DNA of 20,778 nucleotides. Source: Syntrophomonas sp. UBA5432. Lineage in GTDB: Bacteria > Bacillota > Syntrophomonadia > Syntrophomonadales > Syntrophomonadaceae. Shown in pieces: positions 8,358 through 15,104 of this stretch. The translations under genes were made by a program, and so were the position numbers. The stretch is taken from NCBI GenBank assembly GCA_002424365.1, contig DIRQ01000020.1:1-20778 (forward strand). Direction: 5' to 3'. How positions within the stretch are numbered: the stretch's first letter is position 1; the number at the start of each line of letters is the position of its first letter. The notes beneath the pieces are model-generated. The model saw only the letters and a list, made by a program, of their open reading frames with translations, was not told where the DNA came from and made no database searches.

Positions 8358-9428
8358 GTGGAAGATGCCTATCAAGAGCAGTTTAGAAAATCCCTGCAAA
8401 TACTTGCCCCAGGTACTTTATTCAGGCTGGGTATAGAAAACATACTACTTGCCAATACTGGTGGCTTAATAGTTGTAGGAGATTCTCCAGAACTAATGTC
8501 TATAGTTAGTGGCGGTTTTCACATTAACTGTGAGTTTACGCCCGCCCGGCTCTATGAACTGGCAAAAATGGACGGAGCTATCATTACTAGTCATGATGCC
8601 GGGAAGATATTAATTGCTAATGCGCAATTAGACCCGGATCCTCATATGCGCTCCAATGAAACCGGAATACGTCACCGTACTGCTGAGCGGGTAGCCCGCC
8701 AGACTGGTGAGTTGGTAGTAGCTATATCCCAACGGCGCAAGGTTATCACTCTTTATCAGGGTAACATAGTATTTCGCCTGCGTGATCTGCCATCCATTTT
8801 GGTTAAGGCTAATCAGGCTCTGCAAACTCTGGAGAAATATCGTAATGTTATGATAAGAGAACTACAACACCTGGGTGGACTGGAATTCGAAGATATGGTA
8901 ACCGTATCCGAAGTATGTGAGGTACTTAAACGCAGTATCAAAGTCTTAAAAGTTGCCAGTGAAATTGAACAACATATTGCTGAGTTGGGTAGTGAGGGGC
9001 GGTTGGTAAAAATGCAATTGGATGAGATGATTGCCAATGTAGAAGAAGAGGCCTTGCTAATCATTCAGGATTATTCCAACACGGCGGAAAAAACACCTAA
9101 TGAATTGCTAGCCACCATGATGCGTTCATTTGAAGAGGACATTTCTGATTCAGTGTTTATTGCTCGTTTACTGTACTTGGGTACTGCCAGCAGTCACCTG
9201 GATCAAATGGTTTCACCACGAGGATACCGGATGTTGCAAAAACTACCCCGTATTCCTACTCCCATTATCGATAATCTGGTAGAACGTTTTGGTCTCTTAA
9301 CCCATGTTTTACGGGCCACCATAGAAGAATTGGACGAAGTTGAAGGCATTGGTGAAGTGAGAGCCCGATCCATTAAAAATGGTCTTAGACGTATGCAAGA
9401 GCAGCAAATGTTGGAATATATGGTTTAA
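8358..9428 (+). CDS. disA: DisA, diadenylate cyclase DNA-integrity scanning protein
   Basis: 356 residues. The N-terminal diadenylate cyclase domain carries the catalytic DGA (72-74) and RHR (105-107) motifs, which make c-di-AMP from two ATP. A helical linker follows, and the C-terminus has a helix-hairpin-helix DNA-binding domain (EVEGIGEVRARSIKNGLRRM, about 331-350). The protein slides on DNA and stops making c-di-AMP at branched structures, signalling damage. The start is GTG at 8358, with GGAGGGA (8344-8350) 7 nt upstream. It is the second gene of radA-disA and faces the minus-strand gene at 9494-9892 across a shared terminator. Confidence 0.97.
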   Translation: MEDAYQEQFRKSLQILAPGTLFRLGIENILLANTGGLIVVGDSPELMSIVSGGFHINCEFTPARLYELAKMDGAIITSHDAGKILIANAQLDPDPHMRSNETGIRHRTAERVARQTGELVVAISQRRKVITLYQGNIVFRLRDLPSILVKANQALQTLEKYRNVMIRELQHLGGLEFEDMVTVSEVCEVLKRSIKVLKVASEIEQHIAELGSEGRLVKMQLDEMIANVEEEALLIIQDYSNTAEKTPNELLATMMRSFEEDISDSVFIARLLYLGTASSHLDQMVSPRGYRMLQKLPRIPTPIIDNLVERFGLLTHVLRATIEELDEVEGIGEVRARSIKNGLRRMQEQQMLEYMV

Positions 9429-9440
9429 TAAATAAATAAT

Positions 9441-9480
9441 AAAAAACCGCTTCTGTCAATGTTACACGAAGCGGTTTTTT
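9441..9480. terminator. Bidirectional terminator between disA and the convergent gene
   Basis: A perfect 13-bp inverted repeat, AAAAAACCGCTTC (9441-9453) and GAAGCGGTTTTTT (9468-9480), has a 14-nt loop. It carries a T run on each strand, so it can end transcripts from both disA (+) and the minus-strand gene. Confidence 0.92.
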
Positions 9481-9493
9481 GCTGATTGTTACT

Positions 9494-9892
9494 TTAAGTC
9501 ATATTAAATATCCCCAGGGTATTGGCTTTTTTATACTCTTTTATAAAGACATCATAGAGACTAATATCCAGGGTGTTGCAGAGTGCAGCAACATAAAACA
9601 AGAGTTTTCCGAGCTCATTGCATACTACTTCTTCACAATTGGGACATAAATGTCCTTTCAAGTGACTATCCATATATTGCTTTAACTCTTCAAAGGAATC
9701 AATTTCATCTGGTAGCTGGAGTTTGTCAGCCTGTACTGAAAGGCAACCACAATCGGTTACTGATTTTACCACCGCACGGTTTACCCGACAATTGGATTCG
9801 GAGAGCTTAGAAAGGATATCAAGGATGCTGCGGTGTCTTATCAAGAGATCACCTACAACATTTTGAAACTCATCACAAATCAAGTCCTTCAA
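9494..9892 (-). CDS. Small cytosolic protein of unknown function with cysteine pairs and a MazG-like helix
   Basis: 132 residues, no signal peptide or membrane segment. The N-terminal half is helical (DEFQNVVGDLLIRHRSILDI). Next come a CGC (48-50) and a CPNC (83-86) that could together bind a metal. A C-terminal helix, NELGKLLFYVAALCNTLDIS (92-111), resembles the second metal-binding helix of MazG-type nucleotide pyrophosphohydrolases, but the usual acidic residue after LG is lysine, so catalysis is doubtful. I recall similar clostridial proteins annotated as DUF1573, but cannot confirm this. The start is TTG (9890-9892), with a strong AGGGGGG site about 9 nt upstream on the minus strand; no ATG fits. 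It is a single-gene transcript with its own promoter, convergent with disA. Codon use is like its neighbours. Function not recognised. Confidence 0.85.
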   Translation of the reverse strand: MKDLICDEFQNVVGDLLIRHRSILDILSKLSESNCRVNRAVVKSVTDCGCLSVQADKLQLPDEIDSFEELKQYMDSHLKGHLCPNCEEVVCNELGKLLFYVAALCNTLDISLYDVFIKEYKKANTLGIFNMT

Positions 9893-9925
9893 AAGGCTTG
9901 CCCCCCTAGCGTGAGATTTTTATAA

Positions 9926-9955
9926 ATTATAGCTGTTGCTACTTAGCCTTGTCAA
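9926..9955 (-). promoter_or_regulatory. Near-consensus promoter of the minus-strand gene
   Basis: On the minus strand a perfect -35 TTGACA (9950-9955) and a perfect -10 TATAAT (9926-9931) are separated by 18 nt. The predicted start point near 9919 leaves a leader of about 25 nt before the TTG start. This is one of the strongest sigma-A type promoters in the window. Confidence 0.85.
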
Positions 9956-10060
9956 ATTCCATGCCCACCTTCCAAGTTTATCTTTAAGACCCGAACTGAA
10001 GTTTCATCAGCCAGACCTTTCCCAGTAATTAAGGCTTTTAGTAAATACAAAAACGAACTT

Positions 10061-10132
10061 ACAACAAAGTTTTCTTGTAAATAACTTCAAATTTATAAAT
10101 TGATTAATCGTTTAGAGTTAGGAGTAAGGATA
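10061..10132 (+). repeat. Dispersed repeat R1, copy 1
   Basis: Part of the non-coding gap 9893-10311. The copy contains AGTTTTCTTGTAAATA, a variable middle, then GATTAATCGTTTAGAGT and the AGG-rich end GGAGTAAGGATA. It aligns over its whole length with the copy at 12762-12834 and, inverted, with 14490-14565 and 17855-17935. The remaining part of the gap has no gene that I can support. Confidence 0.8.
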
Positions 10133-10189
10133 CTTTACCTTTCCTGCGGTGTGTAAGGAAATTTCTCTTACCTTTTGGGTCCTTCATAC

Positions 10190-10238
10190 GTGGTTGCTTG
10201 CCGGGGTTTAAATGCTAAGCAGGCATGACTAGCTAATA
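10190..10238 (+). repeat. Repeat module M, copy 1
   Basis: GTGGTTGC, a spacer, then CTAAGCAGGCATGAC and CTAATA. The same elements in the same order occur at 12710-12747. The start (GTGGTTGC) recurs at 12870-12877. Copies of this module sit beside R1, so the two may be parts of one mobile or composite repeat. Confidence 0.6.
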
Positions 10239-10273
10239 GATATATTGGATAATATTAGATTTTTTCAAAATCC

Positions 10274-10282
10274 TGGTATAAA
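10274..10282 (+). promoter_or_regulatory. Probable extended -10 promoter of yacL-ispD-ispF
   Basis: TGGTATAAA (10274-10282) is an extended -10 motif about 45 nt before the chosen ATG. No convincing -35 is visible, which is typical of the extended -10 class. Confidence 0.5.
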
Positions 10283-10326
10283 TATGCAGATGCTAAAGAA
10301 AAATAGTTAATATGGAGGTGCATAAA

Positions 10327-11433
10327 ATGCATACAAAGTTTAGATTTTCCAAACGGCTATTTTTTTTAGCACTCATCTTCGGTTTTTGGGTAACATATAC
10401 CGCTCGGCCTTTTCTTAGCCTGGGATCTGTGTGGAACCTAACCCTGGGGCTAGGGGCGGTGGTATTTTTTTATCTGGGCAGTGTTCTTATAATAAACTTA
10501 GCTCGCAGAAGCATTGCGTCTTTAAATCGGAATTTGGATGCTGTACCTACAGAAGTGTTACTAGGGGGGACTTCCGGCTTGTTCCTGGGAGTTTTAGTTG
10601 GAGTTTTAAGTACCTTTCCTCTTTCCTTCTTGGACGGATTTGGAGACTTCTTAACCCTGGGGGTGTTTTTCCTCAGCGGTTTTTTAGGCTTGAAGATAGG
10701 CGTTCGTCGTGCTCCAGATTTGTTAAAATTCCTACCTCATGTGCCTATTAGTAAGAAAAAAGCAGATAACCATTTAATAGCCCCAAAAGTACTGGACACC
10801 AGTGCAATAATTGATGGTCGTATCTACGATGTATGTTTAAGTAATTTTCTAGAAGGGCAACTGGTAGTACCCACTTTTGTAATTGAAGAACTTCAACATA
10901 TAGCCGATTCTTCAGATAATATCAGGCGTAACAAAGGCAGGCGAGGACTGGAGCTTTTGTCTAAAATGCAGAAACATAGCAGCATAAAAATTGATATAAT
11001 TGAAACAAATATACCTGAAGAAAAAGATGTGGATAGCAAACTATTACGTCTTTGTAAGCAGATTAACGCCTGCATTATTACCAATGATTATAATCTTAAC
11101 AAAGTAGCCGAGCTGCAGGGTATAAAGGTTCTTAACATAAACGAACTAACTAATGCGGTAAAAGTAATTGTCTACCCTGGCGAAACTATGCACATAACCA
11201 TTATTAAACAAGGTAAAGAAGCTGGACAAGGGGTAGGTTACCTGGAAGATGGAACCATGGTAGTAGTTGAAGATGCTCACCATGAAATTGGTAACGATCT
11301 GGAAGTCATGGTTACCAGTGTGTTTCAGACTGCAGCCGGGAGGATGATTTTTACTCGAAAAGTACGGGACGAAGTTGCCAGTAGCGTTGGTCAGCACTTT
11401 CAGGAATCACAAGAGGTGAACATATATGGTTAA
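10327..11433 (+). CDS. yacL: YacL-type PIN-TRAM membrane protein
   Basis: 368 residues. The N-terminus has about four hydrophobic membrane segments (roughly 9-24, 37-57, 78-97, 108-125). A PIN domain follows, with acidic residues typical of metal-dependent RNases: D157 in LDTSAIIDG, E187/E188 in VIEEL, and D254 in TNDYNL. The C-terminus is a TRAM domain (about 283-345) for nucleic-acid binding. The family is conserved at this locus between disA and ispD in Firmicutes; its substrate is not established. I chose ATG 10327 because GGAGGTG (10314-10320) stands 6 nt before it; the in-frame ATG at 10312 would overlap that site. The gene overlaps ispD by 8 nt, so the two are translationally coupled. 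Confidence 0.92.
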   Translation: MHTKFRFSKRLFFLALIFGFWVTYTARPFLSLGSVWNLTLGLGAVVFFYLGSVLIINLARRSIASLNRNLDAVPTEVLLGGTSGLFLGVLVGVLSTFPLSFLDGFGDFLTLGVFFLSGFLGLKIGVRRAPDLLKFLPHVPISKKKADNHLIAPKVLDTSAIIDGRIYDVCLSNFLEGQLVVPTFVIEELQHIADSSDNIRRNKGRRGLELLSKMQKHSSIKIDIIETNIPEEKDVDSKLLRLCKQINACIITNDYNLNKVAELQGIKVLNINELTNAVKVIVYPGETMHITIIKQGKEAGQGVGYLEDGTMVVVEDAHHEIGNDLEVMVTSVFQTAAGRMIFTRKVRDEVASSVGQHFQESQEVNIYG

Positions 11434-12118
11434 CAACCTCCGGGTTGTTATAGCTGCTGCCGGGACCGGGAGCAGGATGAAAAGCAGAATTAACAAGCAG
11501 TATATGTTGTTAAATTCCCGACCTACTTTAAGTTACTCACTGGATGTGTTTGAAAATTATGAGGCCGTAGATGAAATAATAATTATGGCCCATCCCCGGG
11601 AAATCGAATACTGTGAAAAGGAAATAGTAAAAAAACTTGGCTACCGTAAAGTTAAAAAAGTTATTCCTGGCGGAGAACAACGTCAAGACTCAGTATGGGC
11701 GGGGTTGTTACAACTAAACTGGGATACCACCGATTATGTGGCTGTACACGATGGTGCGCGGCCACTTTTAACGTCAGCCCTGCTGGACGATTTGATTAAG
11801 GAAGCAGAGGAATGGGGGGCAGCTATTCCCGGTATTTACGTAAGGGATACCTTGAAAATGGTTGATCGGGATGGCTTTGTGGGCAATACCCTGGACCGAT
11901 CCAGTACCGTATTTATTCAAACCCCCCAGGTTTTCCGCTTTAAAGAGATTTATCAGGCTTATGCAATGGCCCTGAAAGAAGGGTTTATAAGTACTGATGA
12001 TGCGGCTTTATTTGAAAAATATATCGGCCGGGTCAAGGTGGTTCCCGGTAATTATAATAATCTTAAAATAACCACCCCTGAAGACCTGATTATTGCGGAA
12101 GCGCTATTAAATATATAA
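11426..12118 (+). CDS. ispD: IspD, 2-C-methyl-D-erythritol 4-phosphate cytidylyltransferase
   Basis: 230 residues, the normal length. The nucleotide-binding N-terminus AAAGTGSRM (10-18) includes the conserved R17, K24 follows in NKQY, and VHDGARPLL lies near the middle. The enzyme transfers CMP from CTP to methylerythritol phosphate in the non-mevalonate isoprenoid pathway, in the cytosol. The ATG lies inside the end of yacL (8-nt overlap), with AGAGGTGA (11412-11419) upstream. ispF follows 19 nt later, giving two pathway steps in one transcript. Confidence 0.97.
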   Translation: MVNNLRVVIAAAGTGSRMKSRINKQYMLLNSRPTLSYSLDVFENYEAVDEIIIMAHPREIEYCEKEIVKKLGYRKVKKVIPGGEQRQDSVWAGLLQLNWDTTDYVAVHDGARPLLTSALLDDLIKEAEEWGAAIPGIYVRDTLKMVDRDGFVGNTLDRSSTVFIQTPQVFRFKEIYQAYAMALKEGFISTDDAALFEKYIGRVKVVPGNYNNLKITTPEDLIIAEALLNI

Positions 12119-12137
12119 GTTAGAAGGGGGAGAGGTT

Positions 12138-12605
12138 ATGCGTATTGGTAACGGATATGATGTGCATCGTCTACAACAGGGTCGGCGTTTGATTCTGGGA
12201 GGAGTAGAAATAGAATATCCCCTGGGTTTAGAGGGTCATTCCGATGCTGATGTTTTACTGCATGCTATTGGCGATGCTCTTTTAGGTGCAACTGGTCTGG
12301 GGGACATTGGCCGTCATTTTCCAGATAGTGATGAACGCTACCGGGGCATAAGCAGCCTCTATCTGCTGGAGGAAATAGGGAAAAAACTGACTGAGGCCGG
12401 CTTTTCCATAATTAATATTGACAGTACCATAATAGCCCAGAAACCCCGTTTGGCGCCTTACATAGAACCCATGGTGCAAAACATAGCCCAGGTTTTGCAT
12501 ATTGAAAAGGGACAAGTTAATGTCAAAGCTACTACTACTGAGAGATTAGGATTTGAAGGTCGGGAAGAAGGTATATCTGCTCTGGCAGTAGCTTTAATTG
12601 AATAA
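12138..12605 (+). CDS. ispF: IspF, 2-C-methyl-D-erythritol 2,4-cyclodiphosphate synthase
   Basis: 155 residues, typical for the family. The metal ligands are visible: D8 and H10 in YDVHRL, and H42 in ADVLLHAIGDALLGA. The ATTERLGFEGREEGISALA segment near the C-terminus is also characteristic. The enzyme cyclises the CDP-methylerythritol phosphate product, releasing CMP, in the isoprenoid pathway. It follows ispD closely, with an AAGGGGGAGAGG ribosome-binding region, and is the last gene of the yacL-ispD-ispF unit; I see no clear terminator hairpin right after it. Confidence 0.97.
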   Translation: MRIGNGYDVHRLQQGRRLILGGVEIEYPLGLEGHSDADVLLHAIGDALLGATGLGDIGRHFPDSDERYRGISSLYLLEEIGKKLTEAGFSIINIDSTIIAQKPRLAPYIEPMVQNIAQVLHIEKGQVNVKATTTERLGFEGREEGISALAVALIE

Positions 12606-12627
12606 ATTAATTAGAAAATAGAATTTT

Positions 12628-12674
12628 AATAGACACAGATAACACTGATTTCCTATGATTTACACTGATTTTTT
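12628..12674 (+). repeat. Repeat R2, left copy (inverted relative to 15029-15075)
   Basis: The 47-nt stretch beginning AATAGACACAGATAACAC matches the reverse complement of 15029-15075 at 45 of 47 positions. It lies just after ispF in the gap 12606-12988, which otherwise holds module M, R1 and the gltX promoter. Confidence 0.88.
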
Positions 12675-12709
12675 AAAATACAGCTTAACCCCATCTGCTA
12701 TTTTCATCA

Positions 12710-12747
12710 GTGGTTGCGTGTGCCTAGCAGACATGACGGGTTAATAA
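12710..12747 (+). repeat. Repeat module M, copy 2
   Basis: GTGGTTGC, then CTAGCAGACATGAC and TTAATA, as at 10190-10238. A third start (ATTTTCATNNGTGGTTGCG) recurs at 12862-12878, downstream of the R1 copy. Confidence 0.6.
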
Positions 12748-12761
12748 GAAAATGGGTGCTG

Positions 12762-12834
12762 ATAACGAAGTTGTCTTGTAAATAGCTTCGAATTGAGAGC
12801 TTGATTAGTTGTCTAGAGTGAGGGGTAAGGATAA
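12762..12834 (+). repeat. Dispersed repeat R1, copy 2
   Basis: AGTTGTCTTGTAAATAGCTT, then TTGATTAGTTGTCTAGAGTG and AGGGGTAAGGATA, aligned end to end with copy 1. It lies in the gap between ispF and gltX. Confidence 0.8.
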
Positions 12835-12955
12835 TTAATCCTGCCAACTCAATATACCGATTTTCATTTGTGGTTGCGGCCTTCGGCCATGGTGAGTTAA
12901 TTCGGATAGGGGTTTTTGCAGTAGCATCACGCTATGGTTACCAGGCTACGTATGG

Positions 12956-12982
12956 TGGTATAATCGAGGTACACAAGGGAGG
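12956..12982 (+). promoter_or_regulatory. Extended -10 promoter and ribosome-binding site of gltX
   Basis: TGGTATAAT (12956-12964) is an extended -10 with a perfect hexamer and no clear -35. The start point would be near 12971, giving a very short leader of about 18 nt that holds AAGGGAGG (12975-12982). There is no room for a leader riboswitch here. Confidence 0.7.
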
Positions 12983-12988
12983 TACTTT

Positions 12989-14437
12989 ATGAATAAAATA
13001 AAAGTTAGATTTGCGCCCAGTCCTACCGGGCCACTACATATAGGCGGGGCCCGTTCAGCTCTATTTAATTATCTTTTCGCCTGCCATAATAACGGGGATT
13101 TGGTAATAAGAAGCGAAGATACTGATTTGGAACGCTCGCGCCGAGAGTATGAAGATGAAATATTAGAATCCCTAAAATGGCTGGGGATTAGTTGGAATGA
13201 GGGACTACAAGTTGGTGGGGAAGCTGGTCCTTATCGACAGACTGAACGTTTAGATATATATGCTGAATATACGGCTCGTTTACTGGAAACCGGTCAGGCT
13301 TATTATTGTTTTTGTACTGAGGCCGAACTAGAGGAAGAACGGCAGGAGGCTATGAACAGCGGCGAGATGCCCGGTTATTCAGGAAAATGCCTCCATCTTA
13401 CGCCTGAGGAGGTTGAAGCCAGACGAGCCCGGGGAGAAAAACCGGCTATTCGATTCAAAGTACCATCCAACACGATATATGTGGTAGATGACCTGGTTCG
13501 GGGTCGGGTTAGTTTTGATAGTAATAACATAGGGGATTTTATAATAGTTAAATCAGACGGTATTCCAACCTATAATTTTGCTGTGGTTATTGATGATGTT
13601 CTAATGGGGATAAGTCACGTTATCCGGGCTGAGGAACATTTGTCCAATACCCCGCGACAGTTGATGATATATGATGCTTTGAACCTGAAACGACCTGAAT
13701 TTGCTCATATTTCGCTTATACTGGGCAATGACCGTCAGAAGATGAGCAAACGCCATGGGGCTACTTCTCTGATACAGTACCGGGAGATGGGTTATTTACC
13801 TGAAGCCCTGTTTAACTTTCTGGCCCTTTTAGGCTGGGCCCCGGAAGGAGAGGAGCAGATTCTCTCCCCGGAGGAGATAATCTCCGCCTTTACCCTGGAG
13901 CGGGTGGCTAAAAATCCAGCTGTTTTTGATCTGGATAAATTAAACTGGATTAACCAGCAACATATTAAACAAAAGGGTCATGAGGAATTAAAAGATCTTA
14001 TGCTACCTTACCTGCAGCAGTCTCACTATAGTGAAAATGTAAGGCAATTAGATAAAACCCAGCTTGATTTACTGGTAGAGGTATTTCGTGATCGCATCGT
14101 TTGTTTGACTGATATTGATAAAGAACTGGAAGAGTTTTTTGCCCTTCCCCAGTATGGGAATGAGAGCCTGGAGGTTTTGCAAGCTGATGGTGTAAGACAG
14201 GTTTTAGAGGCTTTTATCACCGGCTTACCGGATTTTCAAGAAACGGCAGAGATTAAGGAATTTATCAAAACCTTAACCAAAAGCTTGAAGCTAAAGCCTA
14301 AGAATGTCTTTATGCCCCTGCGCTGTGCCTTGACGGGCAAATCCCACGGCCCCGACCTGCCTTATCTGCTTTTTATCTGGGGCCGGGAAGAAACCCTGCG
14401 CCGCGCCCAGGTGAGTTTGAAAGTCATAAGTCGGTGA
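12989..14437 (+). CDS. gltX: Glutamyl-tRNA synthetase
   Basis: 482 residues, class I synthetase. The HIGH-type motif is HIGG (17-20) and the KMSKS-type motif is KMSKR (251-255). A zinc motif CxC...CxH is intact (C107, C109, C134, H136). The C-terminal helical anticodon-binding part ends with the conserved ALTGKSHGPDLPYLLFIWG. It charges tRNA-Glu; in bacteria without GlnRS it also mischarges tRNA-Gln, which cannot be judged from this window. The last 10 or so codons and the stop TGA lie in sequence that resembles the neighbouring repeat family (GTCATAAGTCGGTGAGGAG beside GATGTAAGTCGTAAGGAG at 14463-14480), so the natural C-terminus may have been altered by repeat insertion without damage to the fold. 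Confidence 0.97.
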   Translation: MNKIKVRFAPSPTGPLHIGGARSALFNYLFACHNNGDLVIRSEDTDLERSRREYEDEILESLKWLGISWNEGLQVGGEAGPYRQTERLDIYAEYTARLLETGQAYYCFCTEAELEEERQEAMNSGEMPGYSGKCLHLTPEEVEARRARGEKPAIRFKVPSNTIYVVDDLVRGRVSFDSNNIGDFIIVKSDGIPTYNFAVVIDDVLMGISHVIRAEEHLSNTPRQLMIYDALNLKRPEFAHISLILGNDRQKMSKRHGATSLIQYREMGYLPEALFNFLALLGWAPEGEEQILSPEEIISAFTLERVAKNPAVFDLDKLNWINQQHIKQKGHEELKDLMLPYLQQSHYSENVRQLDKTQLDLLVEVFRDRIVCLTDIDKELEEFFALPQYGNESLEVLQADGVRQVLEAFITGLPDFQETAEIKEFIKTLTKSLKLKPKNVFMPLRCALTGKSHGPDLPYLLFIWGREETLRRAQVSLKVISR

Positions 14438-14489
14438 GGAGTAGGGGGATTAATAGTCCTTAGATGTAAGTCGTAAGGAGTGAGAAAAA

Positions 14490-14565
14490 TATCCTCACCC
14501 CTAACCCCTCACTCTAAACAATTAATCAAGTTTTAAATGCGGCTTTATTTATGAGAAAACTTTTG
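14490..14565 (-). repeat. Dispersed repeat R1, copy 3 (inverted)
   Basis: On the minus strand this reads AAAGTTTTCTCATAAATA, then TTGATTAATTGTTTAGAGTG and AGGGGTTAGGGGTGAGGATA, the R1 pattern. A second AGG-rich arm (14434-14484) precedes it in the opposite sense, so the copy can fold back on itself. It fills the gap between gltX and the cysE promoter. Confidence 0.75.
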
Positions 14566-14592
14566 CCTTTGTCATTTTATAAAACCTCCGGG

Positions 14593-14621
14593 TTGACTTT
14601 GGTGGTCTGGCTGCATATAAT
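14593..14621 (+). promoter_or_regulatory. Consensus promoter of the T-box-cysE-cysS operon
   Basis: TTGACT (14593-14598), 17 nt, then TATAAT (14616-14621). Transcription would begin near 14628, just before the T-box stem I, which is the expected arrangement. Confidence 0.85.
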
Positions 14622-14635
14622 TTTATTAATTCCAT

Positions 14636-14890
14636 AGATAAATGCTATGAATGGGATAAGTAGGACTGCAATCGCTGCCAGAGAGAAGAGGTCACCGGCT
14701 GAGAGCCTCTTTACAGTATGAAGCTGTTTCGAAATTGCGCCCGGGAGCAGGTATGTTGAAATTTTGTAGGCATACCCGGTAATACCGTTAAAGTATTTAA
14801 GTGGAGTACCTGCCTGAGGTAGGGCTCAACAAGAGTGGAACCGCGGAAATTTGGTCTTTCGCCTCTTAAACGAGACGAAAGGCCTTTTTT
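14636..14890 (+). ncRNA. T-box leader, cysteine specific
   Basis: The T-box core AGAGTGGAACCGCGG is at 14832-14846. The terminator stem GGTCTTTCGCCTC (14853-14865) with GAGACGAAAGGCC (14872-14884) is followed by six T. Upstream, ATGAATGGGATAAGTAGGA (14644-14662) resembles the start of stem I, and the specifier loop GAAATTGCG holds TGC (14736-14738), a cysteine codon followed by a purine. The acceptor-pairing bases TGGA fit a tRNA ending UCCA, as bacterial tRNA-Cys does. Uncharged tRNA-Cys should therefore cause read-through into cysE, cysS and mrnC when cysteine is short. Specifier identity is inferred from position and from the downstream genes agreeing with it. Confidence 0.9.
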
Positions 14891-14918
14891 ATTTTAATTA
14901 TTGTTACTAACCCATAAC

Positions 14919-14940
14919 GGAACGGCATAGGGGCCGTTCC
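14919..14940. repeat. Short palindrome between T-box and cysE
   Basis: GGAACGGC (14919-14926) and GCCGTTCC (14933-14940) form a small inverted repeat with a 6-nt loop. There is no T run, so it is not a terminator. Confidence 0.6.
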
Positions 14941-14974
14941 CTACACATCAAAAATAGTGGTAATAATATTTTTG

Positions 14975-15075
14975 ACGCTGATTTACTTAAGATTCATTAT
15001 GATTTACGCAGATTCCTTAAAATATAATAAAAAATCAGTGTTAATCATAGGAAATCTGTGTTATCTGTGTCTATT
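14975..15075. repeat. Repeat R2, right copy, palindromic element
   Basis: The right arm (15029-15075) is the reverse complement of 12628-12674 (45/47). The left arm (14975-15018; GATTTACGCAGATTCCTTAA and flanks) is a degenerate copy in the other sense, so the whole is an imperfect palindrome of about 100 nt, like a small non-autonomous element. It lies in the cysE untranslated leader, between the T-box terminator and the cysE ribosome-binding site. Confidence 0.75.
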
Positions 15076-15104
15076 TTCTTACTAAAACATTAGGAGGGTA
15101 AATT

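Noticed and set aside
9494..9892. Active MazG-type nucleotide pyrophosphohydrolase
   Set aside because: The expected acidic residue after LG in the helix is lysine and no full EExxE/ExxD set is seen, so enzymatic activity is not claimed.
12606..12988. T-box or other riboswitch before gltX
   Set aside because: The extended -10 promoter leaves only about 18 nt of leader and no T-box core is present; the rest of the gap is repeats.
14434..14565. R1 copy 3 as a terminator for gltX
   Set aside because: It can fold, but the pairing is imperfect and no T run follows, so it does not meet the usual terminator pattern.
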